A stretch of 64,000 bases of DNA from Lepisosteus oculatus (Eukaryota > Chordata > Actinopteri > Semionotiformes > Lepisosteidae), in assembly GCF_040954835.1 (NCBI RefSeq), contig NC_090700.1, positions 17,155,501 to 17,219,500 on the forward strand, given 5' to 3'. Numbering within the stretch: position 1 is the stretch's first letter; every line of letters begins with the position of its first letter. The notes under the pieces were generated by a model. The model was not told the DNA's origin. It searched no databases and saw only the letters and a program-made list of their open reading frames with translations. Shown here piece after piece: positions 25,501 to 38,400 of the stretch. The translations under genes were made by a program, and so were the position numbers.

Positions 25501-28500
25501 ACAAACAGTACTCCAGGATCCAGATCTCTTCAGACAGAATCAATATACAATATTCAAGATTTAATTAAGAGGAAAAGGGCCCCCTAAGCTCAAAATAAGA
25601 CTGACATACATCCAGGCTTTCTTGTAGGGAATCTGTGATTTATTAGAGATGCAAAAGTTATGATGCAAGACCAGGACTCACTGCAGGATGTGTCCACAGC
25701 TATGTAGGGAAAATAAATCTACATGAAATGCTAATGAGAGAACTGTATATTTTGACATTGTTTACTAAAATGTAAAAACAAGCTTTTCTGCATCCTGCCA
25801 TGGTGTCCCTTTTCAATTGAGGAAAATATTTTTTTCTTTGTGTTCTTTGCTGTTGTTAAATTGTAAAACAGAAACCTCCGACCCTGGAGGCTACAGTTCC
25901 AATGCAGCAGTTGTCAGTGGTAACTTTTAAAAGACCAACTTCCAATGACCCGGGACACCTTAGTTGCTGGAGGTTTAATAAAGTGATTCAGAAAACATTT
26001 GGCACATAAGACCTCGCAGAGCAGTATTCCTTCACTAAGGAACAGTACTTACTTAGATCACCAATTACTTACAAATGTTCCCAATCTTCAGAAACAGGTG
26101 ATTAAAAAAGTTCTATTAAAGATCTAGACAACTGAAGCTCTCCAGGACCAAGGCTGGGGACACCTGTTTTAAAGGCATTCCTTAATTTTGTGAACTTCAG
26201 TTGTCTATTCTCAGGCAATTTCAGCTGAGACTGATAAACATCTACATCACTGATGAGAGGCAGACTGTCTGCTCTACAGATGCAATTTGGATGAGGCTGA
26301 CATTAGAGGAGCCTTTGGATGTACTATAGCTGTGGACCAGTATTTAACCACTGTCTTTGAACACCCCCTTCTGGTGACAGAGAGGAAACAAAGATTTGCT
26401 CTGGATGCAGAGAGACCTTCAGGTACAGTATAAAACCAGACCAGTATTACCTTTATAAGGCTGACATTATTAAGTAAATATCAGATGGCACTGTTATCTG
26501 TAATGTCCTGTATTCCAGATGGATGTCAGAACAATTAGTCACCTACTATACCACAAATCACTTGTTACAAACAACAACCTCCTACCACCAGGTGTTTGTT
26601 CAATTGATAAGGGTGTTTCTAATATTTTGGCGAATAAATGTAATTTAAATGAGCTTTCAAATACTATTTACCTGCATTTATATGCTATAATAAAAACAAA
26701 TTTCAAACTTCATCAAATTATATGAAGTGTACTATCAAAACATTGTATAAAGCAAACACAGTGTTTTAAAAATTTATTATGAGAATGACTTATCTTCTTG
26801 TTCAAAATATAAGACAATTTCACTTTACAAGATGGAAATACCAACAAATACACGCTCAGTCCATAGAAAACTAAAGCCACACAGTTTTCAGATTCAGATA
26901 GATTAACAAAATATACAGATCCAAAGCTACAACTGATCATTTCACAGCAAAATGTAAACATTCAATGAAAATAAAAGATTAAACAACTTTTAAACTGCTA
27001 ATTATGTTTCTTTCCTTCAGATTTACAAGACTTTTAGAACTTTGCTGGTGTTCTTTATTTTTATAAACAAGAGAATATGGTTTAGTTGGAGAAGTTTAGA
27101 TGTATGATGGGATGTTTAAAAAAGCATACACTTTGTAAAACTAGTAGTACGCTAGACCTTTTTATTCATCCAGCCACTCTCATAGTGTGTTGACTTGTGT
27201 TTACAGTATATATTGTTCTGTATTTTAACCGTGTACAGTACACAGGTGTTCTTGAGTGCTTGTTCAATATCAAGAAACATCTGTCTGAAATCATGACATG
27301 TTGCAAAGTATTTAGAAACAATCAATTGATCTACACTAGAGAGTTCCACTTTCAACTACATTATTGTTATTTGTGTTCTTGTGAGCATTCACCATTTAAA
27401 TGTTGCAGTGTGTGAAACTGTATTTTTGTAGAAACTGCTAGGTATCAAAGCATGAATCTGTCCTAAAAATAACTTGTTGATATTCTAAGTAAAAGCTGCA
27501 ACATCTTGCTCTTCAGAATCTAATGTTTTTCATTTGATCTTCCCTTTTAATTATTTAGATTAATTAGACTCTCTTGTTATCCCTTATGTCTTAAGATGCT
27601 AATGAATTCAAGAGACTGATAAAACCTTCCATAGATCTCACCTTCTATAACTGTACTTTAGTGCTCTATGTTTTTTTCCAAAAATGTAATAGTGACAAGA
27701 GACTCTCTAAAAGAAAAACTTTGTAGTTATCATAATCCTATGAGTTCTCAACTAAAAAAACAAACAATTAAGGCATGCAATTTTCTTTCCTTGAAGATGC
27801 AGGAAAACCTGTAGGATTTCAAATGTCTTCATTTAAGGGCATCTTACTGGATTTGAATTACTATACAAGTTAGCAATGCTGCTTTACGGTAAACAGAACT
27901 CAGTGGAATTTGATATTTAACATGATTTTCACTGCTCCTTTCAGAACTACAAATTGTTGTGTTTAAAGTAAATGCATGCTGATCCAGAGTTACCACTTTA
28001 CTTAAGGAAAGATAAAGAAACACATATTGCAAAGCCACAGACATTGACAATAGCATGCGTATCATAACCTACATAAATGTTCTTATGGACTGCGGGATTT
28101 CCAAAGATGTTTATCAAAATTAATCAAATAGAAAAAATAGTTCTGATAGTTCAACACCCAGGAGATATTCAGTACACTATAACAAGTTAAAGAGCAAGTA
28201 CGGTTTAGAAAAAAATACAAACAAGTTTGCTAGTACCACTGTTTAAACAACTTATTTTTTCCTTTAATTGTTCACATTCATGTCTGTAACTTGCATTTGG
28301 AGGTGGAAAGGTACACTGCAGAACACAAATCATTCAGCACCAATCTACTGTTTTCATTCAATGGTTTTCATTCATTATGTGTTATCTTTGCAGAAACACT
28401 GTAATGATCATCTACTGAAATAGCCATTTTGTTTAAAGCTGATTAATCTTATAGTACAAGATGTAGCCTTTTGCGTTGATGGATGTGTGGAGATTAACAA

Positions 28501-28600
28501 ATGATGTTAAGGATAAGAATCGCCTGACTTCATATTGATGCTCATGTGTAGTTTACATTGAGTTGCTGTGATCAAGTTTTTAAAGGTTTTTCAACTTGTG
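25501..28600. other. Non-coding; possible short repeat at 25,860-26,180
   Basis: No exon supported. The segment 25,860-26,180 contains 'accctggaggctacagttcc' and, at its far side, 'ctctccaggaccaaggctgg'. These resemble the two ends of a common small fish repeat. The rest is AT-rich. Confidence 0.3.
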
Positions 28601-28625
28601 ATTTAAAAATTGCTATATGACAAGC

Positions 28626-28635
28626 TTTATTTATT
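28626..28635 (-). terminator. Candidate poly(A) signals for NHLRC3
   Basis: Two overlapping TTTATT words are AATAAA on the minus strand, about 550 bases past the NHLRC3 stop codon. ATTAAA variants lie closer, near 28,669 and 28,697. The true cleavage site cannot be decided without transcripts. Confidence 0.3.
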
Positions 28636-29179
28636 CTCACTCAGGCTACTCTGTGTTAATAGAACACAATTTAATAGAAAACACTAGTAGGTTGGGGTTT
28701 AATGGCTAGTATAGGCTTTAAATAAACTTTTTATGGGCATGTGTCTAAGATGTCTAAACTTCTGCAAAGAAATGAATATCCTCACATTCCATCCTATCCT
28801 ATTTTTCTCAAGCTGCTTGAAGGGACTACAAGAATGTCCATTTCGTTCAAATCCAGAAAGGTCTATTTTCTATGGACGGCAAGTTACATGAAATAGCAGC
28901 CTCGTGGCCACACCCACTAACTGCAGTTAGCGGAATTTGGCATCTTGGAACTTACTATTTTGGATTTACAAGGTGAAAAACTTGTCAGGGTTTGAGATGA
29001 TGAAAAGAATAATCAGTGGCACATTACAAAAACAGTGGGTGGCTTAAAGTGGAATGCTTTTTGGGAACCATGCCATTTGCTCTTTAAATGGTTCCTTTTG
29101 ATACTGTATCTGGACACAATGTTCTTTCACAGTACAAAGCTTCATGGTGACAAAGTGCTGGAAACTGCTTCCTCAGTGT

Positions 29180-32100
29180 CTACAAGAAAGAGCTAACAGT
29201 GGAACCCCAGTTGAAAGGAGTGAACTTCTGTGCTTGCTGCGCCCCAATCTCAGCCACATAAAGAGCCCCAGTCTTAAGGTCCAAGTCTACAAGGTGAGGC
29301 TTGATGTCATCGGCCAGCTGGATGACACTGACCACCTTACACTGTCCAATCACTCCCACCGGTGGTGCTTCAAGGATAGAAATCTGATTGGTGTTCAGCT
29401 GGGCCACAATGAAATACTTCTGATCTGGCGTCAGCCTAGGAAACACAAAATTGCACCATCAACAAGAGGAAAATGGAGGCACCAATGGATACCTTCCATA
29501 ACTAGAGGTAACTAGGCACTATTCTGACAAGACATCCACACTCAGATTATCCTCTGTTATTCTGACAAGCAGAGCCTTCCATGAACCTCATAAGTAATAA
29601 AAAGCACTTTAATCTATGGGCTGTCTTGAGATTTGTAAATGCCTAAGAGAGGTTAGTGTGTGCCGTTTGTTGTTCTCTAATAAGAACCTATTCTGACACC
29701 AGCAGATAGAAAAGAAACAATGATTCAAAGTAGAGCACTGCCTGAAAGCTGTTTATAGCGTTACATATTCATAACATAACCAAGCACACAGAAGAGTATA
29801 AAACACTGCAGTTAACCATTTATTAACCTTCAAGTTTTATATGGCAAATGAGATATTATATATTATATACAGTAATACGTGAGGTATTAATTTAAAACTC
29901 TCACTCAAAACCCAGGCAAGCAGGACTTAATAAAATGTTTCTTTTAAAATTATTTTTGTTTATGTAGTAAGATTGCAATGCACTAATGCAGACTATACAT
30001 GCAGTTAAAAAGTCGCTAGAATGCATAATTTGGGAGCAGGACTTTTTATAGTTAGTTTCAAACATATTTGCACTTTAGTAATTAAGGTAAGTGGACATCT
30101 CTTGATAATTTAAGATAAATTAGAATTTAAGACATAAAGCAGCAGCTATTCATGCGTTCAGTCCAGTTTTATCAAAAAATAAATAAATCATCATTAATAA
30201 AGTATCTATCTAAAATACCAATGCAATTTTTAGTAATTCATCCATATATCTGTTCATTAACTTAAATGTGTTTTATGTATTCTTTCAAAATCTAAAGCTA
30301 TCTTCTTGGAGAGTAATACATTTTAATCAAAGTAAGGCTCTGTAATGTATTTCTAGATAATTTAACATGAACCTCATGGAGGAATCTACTAAACTCAAAA
30401 CAAATTGCATGTTACAATACTAAAATAGCAGTGCTTTTGACTAGTAGGATCAAAGACACAGAGTGAAACTGACTTAACGAGGTGAATAGAACACTAACTA
30501 CTGTATATACAATGGGTCAATGGAAGTCATCGGTATCATTTTTACCTAACAGAGTATGGTGCGTCCTCTGTGAAGCAGCTGCCCCACGATCCCAGCCAAT
30601 CCCCTGTCACAGTGTTAAAGACCTGAATCCGTTTGTTTCCTCTATCAGCAACCCATACCTGGAACACCAGAACAGACAAATCCCGCCCAATTATACAGAT
30701 TTGTTGAAATCTTGTTATTGTGACTGATCTTATTGATCATTGCCCACCTCCCAGATATGTTGCTGTTTTTCAATTTCAAAATGAAATCCTACTACAATCC
30801 CACCCTCCTTCTCTGCACTCTGTCAGTTTCTAGATTTAAAAATTTGATTAAAAATTTTAAAATTAAAATTAAGATCTGCAAGACCTCAACACCTGAAGTA
30901 GACTCACCGCACAAAATTCTAAAAAGTAGAATTTCTTCTTTCTACTTTTTAGTGTAGAATCAACCTTTATTTGTTATTTATCTTGAAATATTGTGGTGAA
31001 ATTAAAAGGTCTGCATTTATAAATGTGCAGAGATAGGAATGGTGAAAGTAACCGTTATTAGGAGGTTTACGTACACATTATACAGATTTGAAAATCAGGG
31101 AAATTTACAATACTTTAATTTTGAGAAGCCCATTATGTCACGGATGTCGGAGAGGCATGCCGTGGAAAGGCAGGAGAGTGAAAAAGACCCTATGCGTATT
31201 GACAAAACGGGGGTTAGCCCGGGCTCAGCAGGTCAGACGATGTTGGGTAGAAACCTATGCCCTCAGGCCATGAAGGAGATGACCTTGTGCTAGGCGGGTC
31301 TCAAGACATTCGAGCCCCCAATGCTAAGCGAGGAGGAAAGGGTGACCCAGAAATATATGGCCCCAAACAAAGACACACCGGAAGGACAAGCAAAGCACAG
31401 GGAAACTTGGAACAGAACAGAGTAGGAGCGCCCTCTAGCTGTAGAGGGCGTGACACAATACTTTTGTAACAATGTTCTCTGAGCTTGTTAGAAGGTGACA
31501 GAACCCCTCATGAAATTTGGAGGGTGTTGAATTCTCTGAGGGGCCGGAGACCCAGCGTTTTGGCGTATAGGTATTCACCACTATCGGAGGAGGTACTGTG
31601 TGGCTCTGGGCTAAGAGGGTCCTGATCTAATCCCAGAAGGGACAGAGCTCTTTCTCCTTCAGGTGGTGTGTAAAAGTACCTGCTGTGAGTAGAAACATAC
31701 CCTCTGAAAGGAATCCACTGCCACGCTGTGAGGGATGAAGAACTGAGCGGGACCGCTTCCCTGCTCTCCATGCATCCAGAGCAATTGCAGGTCTGTCAGG
31801 GAAATATCAAACAGCACTGATACGGTACACACACAGCCCTCCTCCACAGGAGAAAAGGGCAGCACTCAACATAACCAGAAAGAGCAGATGAAAGCTGGGT
31901 AATCCTTTAAAACCTCACGAGCTAGAAACCCAGAAGATGAGCATGTATTATATTTGAATATGTTACTATTTACTGTAATTTGTGTGCTTAATATTTTAAA
32001 GTGGTAATCGATATATTTGAGTTGAATACTGTGGTAGCAGTAGGTTACATAACAGAGATATAAAAATATGAGTTGCATGTGAGGTATTACTGATGCTTAT

Positions 32101-34384
32101 GGACCACCTAAGGCGCTCTTCCAGCACGATTAAGCAGTTCTTTCATGTACCCTAAATTAAGAGTGAGGAATAAACAACAGATGCTGCCCTTCAGCTGGTC
32201 ACATTTTCTGAAGCGCTCAAGCGGACAGTAAGAAAAGGCTTGGGGATTATAATTGATCAAAAAAGACCAATATTTCTGCACCTTTGGAGAGCTTTATCAG
32301 CCTGTTATTCACACCCCCATCACCATCAACAATGTAGATTTCCCCAGAGCTGTGCACAAAAATCTCTGCGGGCTGATCAAACTGGAGGGGGTTCACTCCA
32401 GAGCCGGATTTTCCAGCAGACCCTAAAACCTGGAGGAGCTTGCCAGAGGGAGTGTACTGCTTGATGGTGTGTCCGTATGGCCCTGCAGAAGAAAAGGAAT
32501 AAGAGGTTGGACAGAGCACGATCCATTTTCAAACATACCACAAAGATAGCAAAGGGATTCATATGCACAAATAGAATCTTTTCCTCCGATATTTAAATTC
32601 TGTCAACATAATACTTAATACTTAATAACTGTGATCTCTCCTTTGTTTACCCACACACAGAGTAGCAATTATTTTCACTTTGTGCTGGTCTGCACTGTTC
32701 CACTCACCGCTGCCTACATCTGTTATCCATATAGAAGGATTCAGGGAGGCATCAGCCAGGAATATGCCGTGGGGCATCTCGATAGTTGACGTATTCCAAG
32801 CTTGAAGGAAGTCCCCATCCGTGGAGAAAACCAAGACCTTTGGCACATTGTCTCCTCTCTGGGAGAAAATGGATCAAATCTCAAAGTGCCATTGTTACAA
32901 ACATGCAGGGGATCTAAGTAATCGCACATGTGAGATCCCTACAACCCTCCTAGGGTTGTAGTGTGGGATATGCTTGTATGCGCACTAAATAACTGCTGCA
33001 TTCCATGCTACAATCTGAAAACTGCTTATCTGCAATCTCATTTTTACAGTACATACATGCTATAATAAATTTCCTTTTAGAGTTCATCTGCTGCACTAAA
33101 TAACCTACTCCCAGTACTTATGATGATAATAATAATAATAATAATAAACTTTATATAGCGCCTTTAAAGGTGGCTTCTCAAAGCATTTTACAGATTAACA
33201 ACAACAATAAATAACAAGAATAAAAACACAATTAGAATATACAGAGGAGACCGTCAATGGTGGTACTAAGAAAAGCACAGGGGTGAAGGGGTGAAGACGA
33301 TAATAGTTCAGACAGGTACTGAGGTGCCAAGCCATGCAGAGCCTTATAAGTGAGCATGAGGATTTTAAAGTCCACACAGAAAGCAGGAAGCCAGTGCAAG
33401 GACACCAGGATAGGAGTAATGTGATCACTTGCACTAGACCTGGTCAGGATTCTGGCTGCTGAATTTTGGACATACTGCAGTTAGTTCAAACTAGAGTTAG
33501 ATATCCCAGTGTTGTATTTTTAAACCGTAGACTTTTCAAGCCTCCTTCGATAAAGGTGTTGCTTTAATCAACAGATGGTAAAACAGTGAAAATTAACTAA
33601 GAAGTTAGAATGGTGGAGAAATGACAGACATAAAAACAAGAATCCACATGTAGTAGCGCCATGACTTACTTGTGCAACATACACCACTCCGGTAACATGA
33701 TTGACAGCCACCCCAAACACTTGTCCCGTAAAATGCTCGGGGTTCTTGGGCCACGTGATGTCTAGTTTGTACAGTGGTTTCCCCGTCAGTTTGTAATCTG
33801 CCTTTAGAGAAGACTCATCAGACAGCTGGAAAGCAGGAACAGGATTAAGGAAGTGGGCTTTAAAGGTCTCATACTGAAAGTGATAAGATTACATAATGCA
33901 TGTAATAAAACATGCTTTTATTAATAATACACCAATAGTTAACCAGTGATAGCGCTTGGTTGCAGTCCTGCAGGTTTGTCAGTAATGCACGAATCATAGT
34001 CAAGATCTAATCCACGGTGATGATCACCAAAAATGGCCCTTTATAATGAATAAAGTACAGGCTAGAATTTTAAAGAACTGTGCTCATTTCATGAATAGAC
34101 TAATGCAAGCAGCACAACATGCGTTTTTTCTCATGCGACAACACCCGATTTGTCATTGAACGTTTTTAATAAAACGTGTACACGAATATGAAATATCTTG
34201 TAGATGATTGTAGTCAACGGACTGTGCAGATAACGATACTGGAACGACTGTAAATAATACAGTAAAACGTTCATATTGCTTTTATACTCACGTGGGGATA
34301 GACAGTCCCGTACAGCACCAGCATAAGAAGCAGAACTACAGCCACCATCATCACAGTCAGACACGAATTATTTTTTCTTTTCAT
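29180..34384 (-). CDS. NHLRC3: NHL repeat-containing protein 3, complete
   Basis: Seven coding exons on the minus strand: 34292-34384, 33670-33825, 32708-32858, 32282-32482, 31701-31792, 30546-30658 and 29180-29435 (stop included). All have GT-AG borders and agreeing phases, giving 353 aa against about 347 in human. Residues 1-31 carry a basic start (MKRKNN) and a long hydrophobic stretch, read as a signal peptide or signal anchor. The rest matches the NHL beta-propeller, with repeats around '[10 protein letters not shown]', 'WITDVGSG', '[13 protein letters not shown]', 'YIVDGDGG', 'PHSVAVDS', '[14 protein letters not shown]' and 'LYVAEIGA'. In human the product is thought to be secreted or luminal; its function is not established. 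It is head-to-head with CKAP2 and may share its promoter region. Nothing in it looks broken. Introns contain repeats listed separately. Confidence 0.93.
30919..30952. repeat. Perfect 13-bp inverted repeat in NHLRC3 intron 6
   Basis: Arm CTAAAAAGTAGAA at 30,919-30,931, loop of 8 nt, exact reverse complement at 30,940-30,952. It lies in the intron between the last two coding exons. AT-rich, so chance is more likely than for the GC-richer hairpin at 15,821. Confidence 0.8.
31136..31456. mobile_element. Small terminal-repeat element in NHLRC3 intron 5
   Basis: This GC-rich island of about 320 bp begins TGTCACGG and ends GGGCGTGACA, so the outer 7 bases are inverted copies of each other. Near its right end is a perfect stem, GCCCTCTA at 31,430-31,437 and TAGAGGGC at 31,442-31,449. 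Composition differs sharply from the AT-rich intron. I could not find a convincing target duplication, so MITE and solo-LTR readings both remain possible. Confidence 0.45.
33121..33490 (-). repeat. Retroposon with (AAT)n tail in NHLRC3 intron 2
   Basis: A trinucleotide run at 33,122-33,147 is followed by 'actttatatagcgcctttaa', then a body with 'gccatgcagagccttataag' and 'ggaagccagtgcaaggacac'. These match a widespread fish retroposon family. The tail at the left suggests insertion in the minus direction. A sister start lies at 62,467 in RB1 intron 1. Confidence 0.55.
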
Positions 34385-35472
34385 ATCCTAGTCGATCCGC
34401 TTCTTAAAATTACCAACCTCGACGTGAAGCAAGAATTAATCCTAACCCTTTGGGTTTCCTTATTTGTTCACGTGTGTAAACAGGGAACTGCGACAGCGCT
34501 GACAGGTGATCCACTTAGAAATGGATGTTGGGAAATGTAGTTTTTAAGTCTTTATTTTTTTGAGTGCGTTAGGGAAAACGTCTTTTTCTGATACACCATG
34601 AACAAAAGTAACATACTCATACAGTTTAACGATGTGCCAAAGACTATACAATTACTTAATGCGGAAGAAAAGTGTTTGTTATATGTTAGGTTTATTTAAC
34701 AATAACTTCATGTTTATGTATTTTTATGTTTATTTTTGCATGCACTGTATCGTGGGTGTGAGACGCTTTAAAAAGGGTTTTTTCATTAACCCAGAAATTG
34801 TCATTAATCTAAAATAAAAAAAATACATATAAAACTTTATACCTGATTTCTTATTTGAGTCCTACCCTGTTTTTTAAAGCTTATACGGCAAATGTCATAC
34901 TGTGGTTTATATGTGCAAAAAGGATCAAATGTATCAGGGCTAATAATACGAAGGAGCCACACTAGAATTAATGAAAGTTAAAAAAGCGGGTGGAAGACAA
35001 CTCAGAATAAGAAGTCAGTCTAGTACCTACAGTACTACTGATTAGGTAACGATTTCCTACTGAACGAACTGAAGAAAAACATTAAGAAGAAGTAGGCTGG
35101 GGTTGTACGTCACTTATTTAACGTTAAGGAAAGAATGCAAAGCGTTATTTTTTTATTATTATGGTTCAAATTCAAGCAGGAATTTATTTTGGCAGACGAA
35201 CGAACTCCGCCAAGAAACCAGAGGGAACTCTTCAGTCCGGCTACACGACCTGAGTAACAGTCTTCGTATTCCGATTGGCTAATTCAATTCCCAGGGAAAA
35301 AACGGATTCGTCCAATTGGCTGGTTCAATTCTAATGGAAGGGTGATGCAGCCAATCCAGACGCGGTTGAGGAGGAACAGCGGCAAACTCAAACCGGCGCA
35401 TGTTGGGGCGGTTGTGTGTGATTGGGCGTATAGAGTATTTTTGTTTCCTTTTTTAAAATTCAATCTAATAAT
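34385..35472. promoter_or_regulatory. Bidirectional promoter region between NHLRC3 and CKAP2
   Basis: This 1,088-bp spacer separates two divergent start codons. Four CCAAT boxes (NF-Y type sites) lie in the CKAP2-proximal part: reverse at 35,274-35,278, palindromic CCAATTGG at 35,312-35,319, forward at 35,351-35,355 and reverse at 35,421-35,425. Steps of about 38-40 and 70 bp separate them. This part is richer in CpG than the neighbours ('gacgcggttg', 'aaaccggcgc'). Clustered CCAAT boxes are typical for genes expressed in G2/M, which fits CKAP2. No clear TATA box is seen. Start sites are not known. Confidence 0.6.
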
Positions 35473-38400
35473 ATGACTACAATTAATAATACAAAAACAA
35501 GAACGGATCTTCAATCTCAAACGACTGAAGGATCACAGCAGAGGCTCAGGGGTATGCATAGGATGCTCTGCTTTAAAAATGAACACTTCGTCTGTTTTTT
35601 TTGTGCAGATAACTGTAATTTCATATTTTGTGCGATTGATGTGATCGATTGTTATTGTAGCTCCACGTTTTAGAATTCTCAGTACTGCAGCACGTTTTAA
35701 AACTGTTTTTGTGACTTCTAAGCGCGGTTAGATATTAAGTAGCTGAATAAGAAGAGGGCAATTCTGCACTCACGTTTTGTAGATCTTGCACTGACGCAGC
35801 TCCCTGCAACTTCCATTGACAGTATTTGTGAAGTTCCGTAATTATCTTAATATAATTAATAATATAAGGAAGTTATCGCATTTACACAAACTAAGGTCCA
35901 CTGTATATTGTAATGTACAATAATTTGGACTTTAATTTCCTTTCCTAAATCCTAAGACGAAAGGCGCCAGAAGCTGGGGGAATATCGAGAGAAGAAAAAT
36001 AAGAAAATCACCGAGAAGATGGATTCCGGGTACGAATACTTAACTGTTCTTTTACATGTCGAAAAGACTGTAGGTCAGATTTATGAAGGAGATATTTAAT
36101 TGGATGCGTATCTCAAAAGCTTTAAAATAATCACTGCATCATGTGACAGTCCATGTGTCTATTACCATATTAGAAATGCCTTTGAAAGATTGTTTTTATA
36201 CATCTTTTATCTAACACCATGATAACCTCAAAATTGTTGCAATTATAACATATGTAACCTTATGCTTTAACTGGAAACACCGATAACCTCGCATCTGTAA
36301 AAAGTTGTTCATGTTTGAGACTCTTCTTTTGCTAACAGTTTGTCCTTGAGATTCTGACAAGGCAGAGACTGCAGGTAGCTACAGATTACGTTTTTGATAA
36401 CAAAAAGGCAAGAAAGGAATATTATCCAGGTGCTAGAAGAGGGGGCTACGTGGGAGTGAGAATTGTAACTTCTGTTATCTGGCTGTAAAGAGCTCTGACA
36501 GGGGAACCGGGCAGAGCAAGAAAAAGGAGAGAAAAACTTTGTCTTCCTTTCATGCTGCTGTATGGTGCCTTAACTTCAGCTGAAATAAAGGTCTAATGAT
36601 CGCTTCACCTCAAGCCTGGACTGTCGGTCTCCTGAAAAGGGGTTTTCCTCACCCATCTGCCTTTTCCATGAAACCATTCTCTTTCCATATGTTTCTGTGC
36701 AGAATCCCTTTCTAAACACAGGAACAGAGAATAAAGGTAACTAATAAATAGTAACGGTTAAACATCAGTGATGTATTTGGATGACATTTAAAAAAAAAGG
36801 TTTATATAACACCTTTTTAGCAAAGGGTTTGCAGGGTTTTCAGTGCTTCCCAGTAGTTCAAAGGCGCTGAATCCAACTGGGTATATATTTGTTGAAGTGG
36901 CAGGAAGGTGATTGTGACAGACTTGGAACAAGGCTTCCTATGTAACGCACATTTAGTATATTCAGTCTTTGCTTTTCTTTTTTTTTCCTTTTCCCAGCTT
37001 GAAAGAGAATGTCCGCCGTACACTAAACGCCAAAACGGTAAGCTTAGCATCCATCACCATAATGGCTGATGAAAGAGGAGACCTAGATGACCTCCAAATT
37101 TGGTATTTGAAACTTGTTTTCATGAAGCCCAAAAAAACATGTCAAAACTATTCTTGAACTTGATAGTCCTTCTAATATGTTAGTCTTGTTCTTGCAAATT
37201 CATTGTTAGCCTATCATGATGTTGTGGAAGATGAATGTTTCCATTGAATTTTCAGCAAACTTGAAAAATCTGTATGTTTTGTACGTTCTCATTGTTATGT
37301 GTTTTTTTTTTTATTGTTGCTCCTTTGTAGAGCGATAAAGAAAATGCCAGACCAAAAAGTGAATCCCGGGATCCTATTCCTTCCCGCAAAATCAAAATGG
37401 CCACCACCAAACCGGCTTCACATCCTGCCAATACCGGAAGGGAGGATGGGCAGAAGGACGTGGGTAAAAAGGGGGCTTCGGCAGAAGTAGGTGGCACTGG
37501 TGCTGAAGGGAAGAGACGCCCCACCCTGAGCCACTCTTTTCTTGCTCACAAGACAATTCAACAGAAGAAGCTCATCACGGAGACCGCAAAGCAGCCCCAA
37601 ACTTTGCCGTCCAGACCGGTCTTGGGCACTTACAAAGGCAAGATTGTCCAGTCCAGAGTTAGTTCGTTTAGAAATACCGTTGCCGGTGTCGGTGACGCTG
37701 AGAATCCCTGTTCGGACGCAAAACCCAGGGCTCTCAGACAAGGGGGCCCGAGGCCTAGCTGTCAGCCCACTGTACCACAGCCACCCAAGGCAAAGTCCTC
37801 CACTGCTCTCAGCGCCAAGCCCACTGTTGCCAGCAGACCACCAGTACACTCTGTCAGGTCGGCCACTGTAGGACCTGCACCCCGACAGAATGCTGTACGG
37901 GTCCATCGGCCTTCCGCTGCCAATAATCCAGGTGGTTTTAGCAGTGCAGCCCGAGCTAGATCTAACGTCGGTCCCGTGAGTCAACCACAAAGTAATCTGG
38001 TGGTGAAGAAGCAGGATCCTCCACCGAAGGACAAGCCCAAGGATGCTGCAGGCGCTTCCAGTACGAAAGGAATGAAGGGGGTCGCTAGCTCCATGAGCCA
38101 GTACAGGGCTCCGAAGGAAACGCATGAGGAGAGGAGGTCAGTGATTGAATAAGTGACTGTCTGGTTCTTCTTCCAGATCTGGGCTTTAGAAAAAAGCCGG
38201 CGTTGGTTTGTATTTTTGAAAGTATGAAACCTGTTTAATTTTCCTCTAATCCCTGAATTCCATATTTTTTAATTCACTGAACAGACAACTGTTTCCTTTT
38301 ATAATGCATTGCAGACAGCCATGTAAAAGTTATCAGAGAGTGATGGCAGTCCAGTGTATCCTCCTTTAACACGGAAAACTGTAGAGATTTAACACTGTAC

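Noticed and set aside
1-28600. Exons of LHFPL6, PROSER1 or another neighbour of human NHLRC3
   Set aside because: I looked for frames resembling these proteins and saw none on either strand.
37418-38125. Open frame of 235 codons on the minus strand
   Set aside because: It lies exactly opposite CKAP2 exon 4, whose plus-strand protein matches CKAP2 with correct splice phases; the minus frame has no recognisable content.
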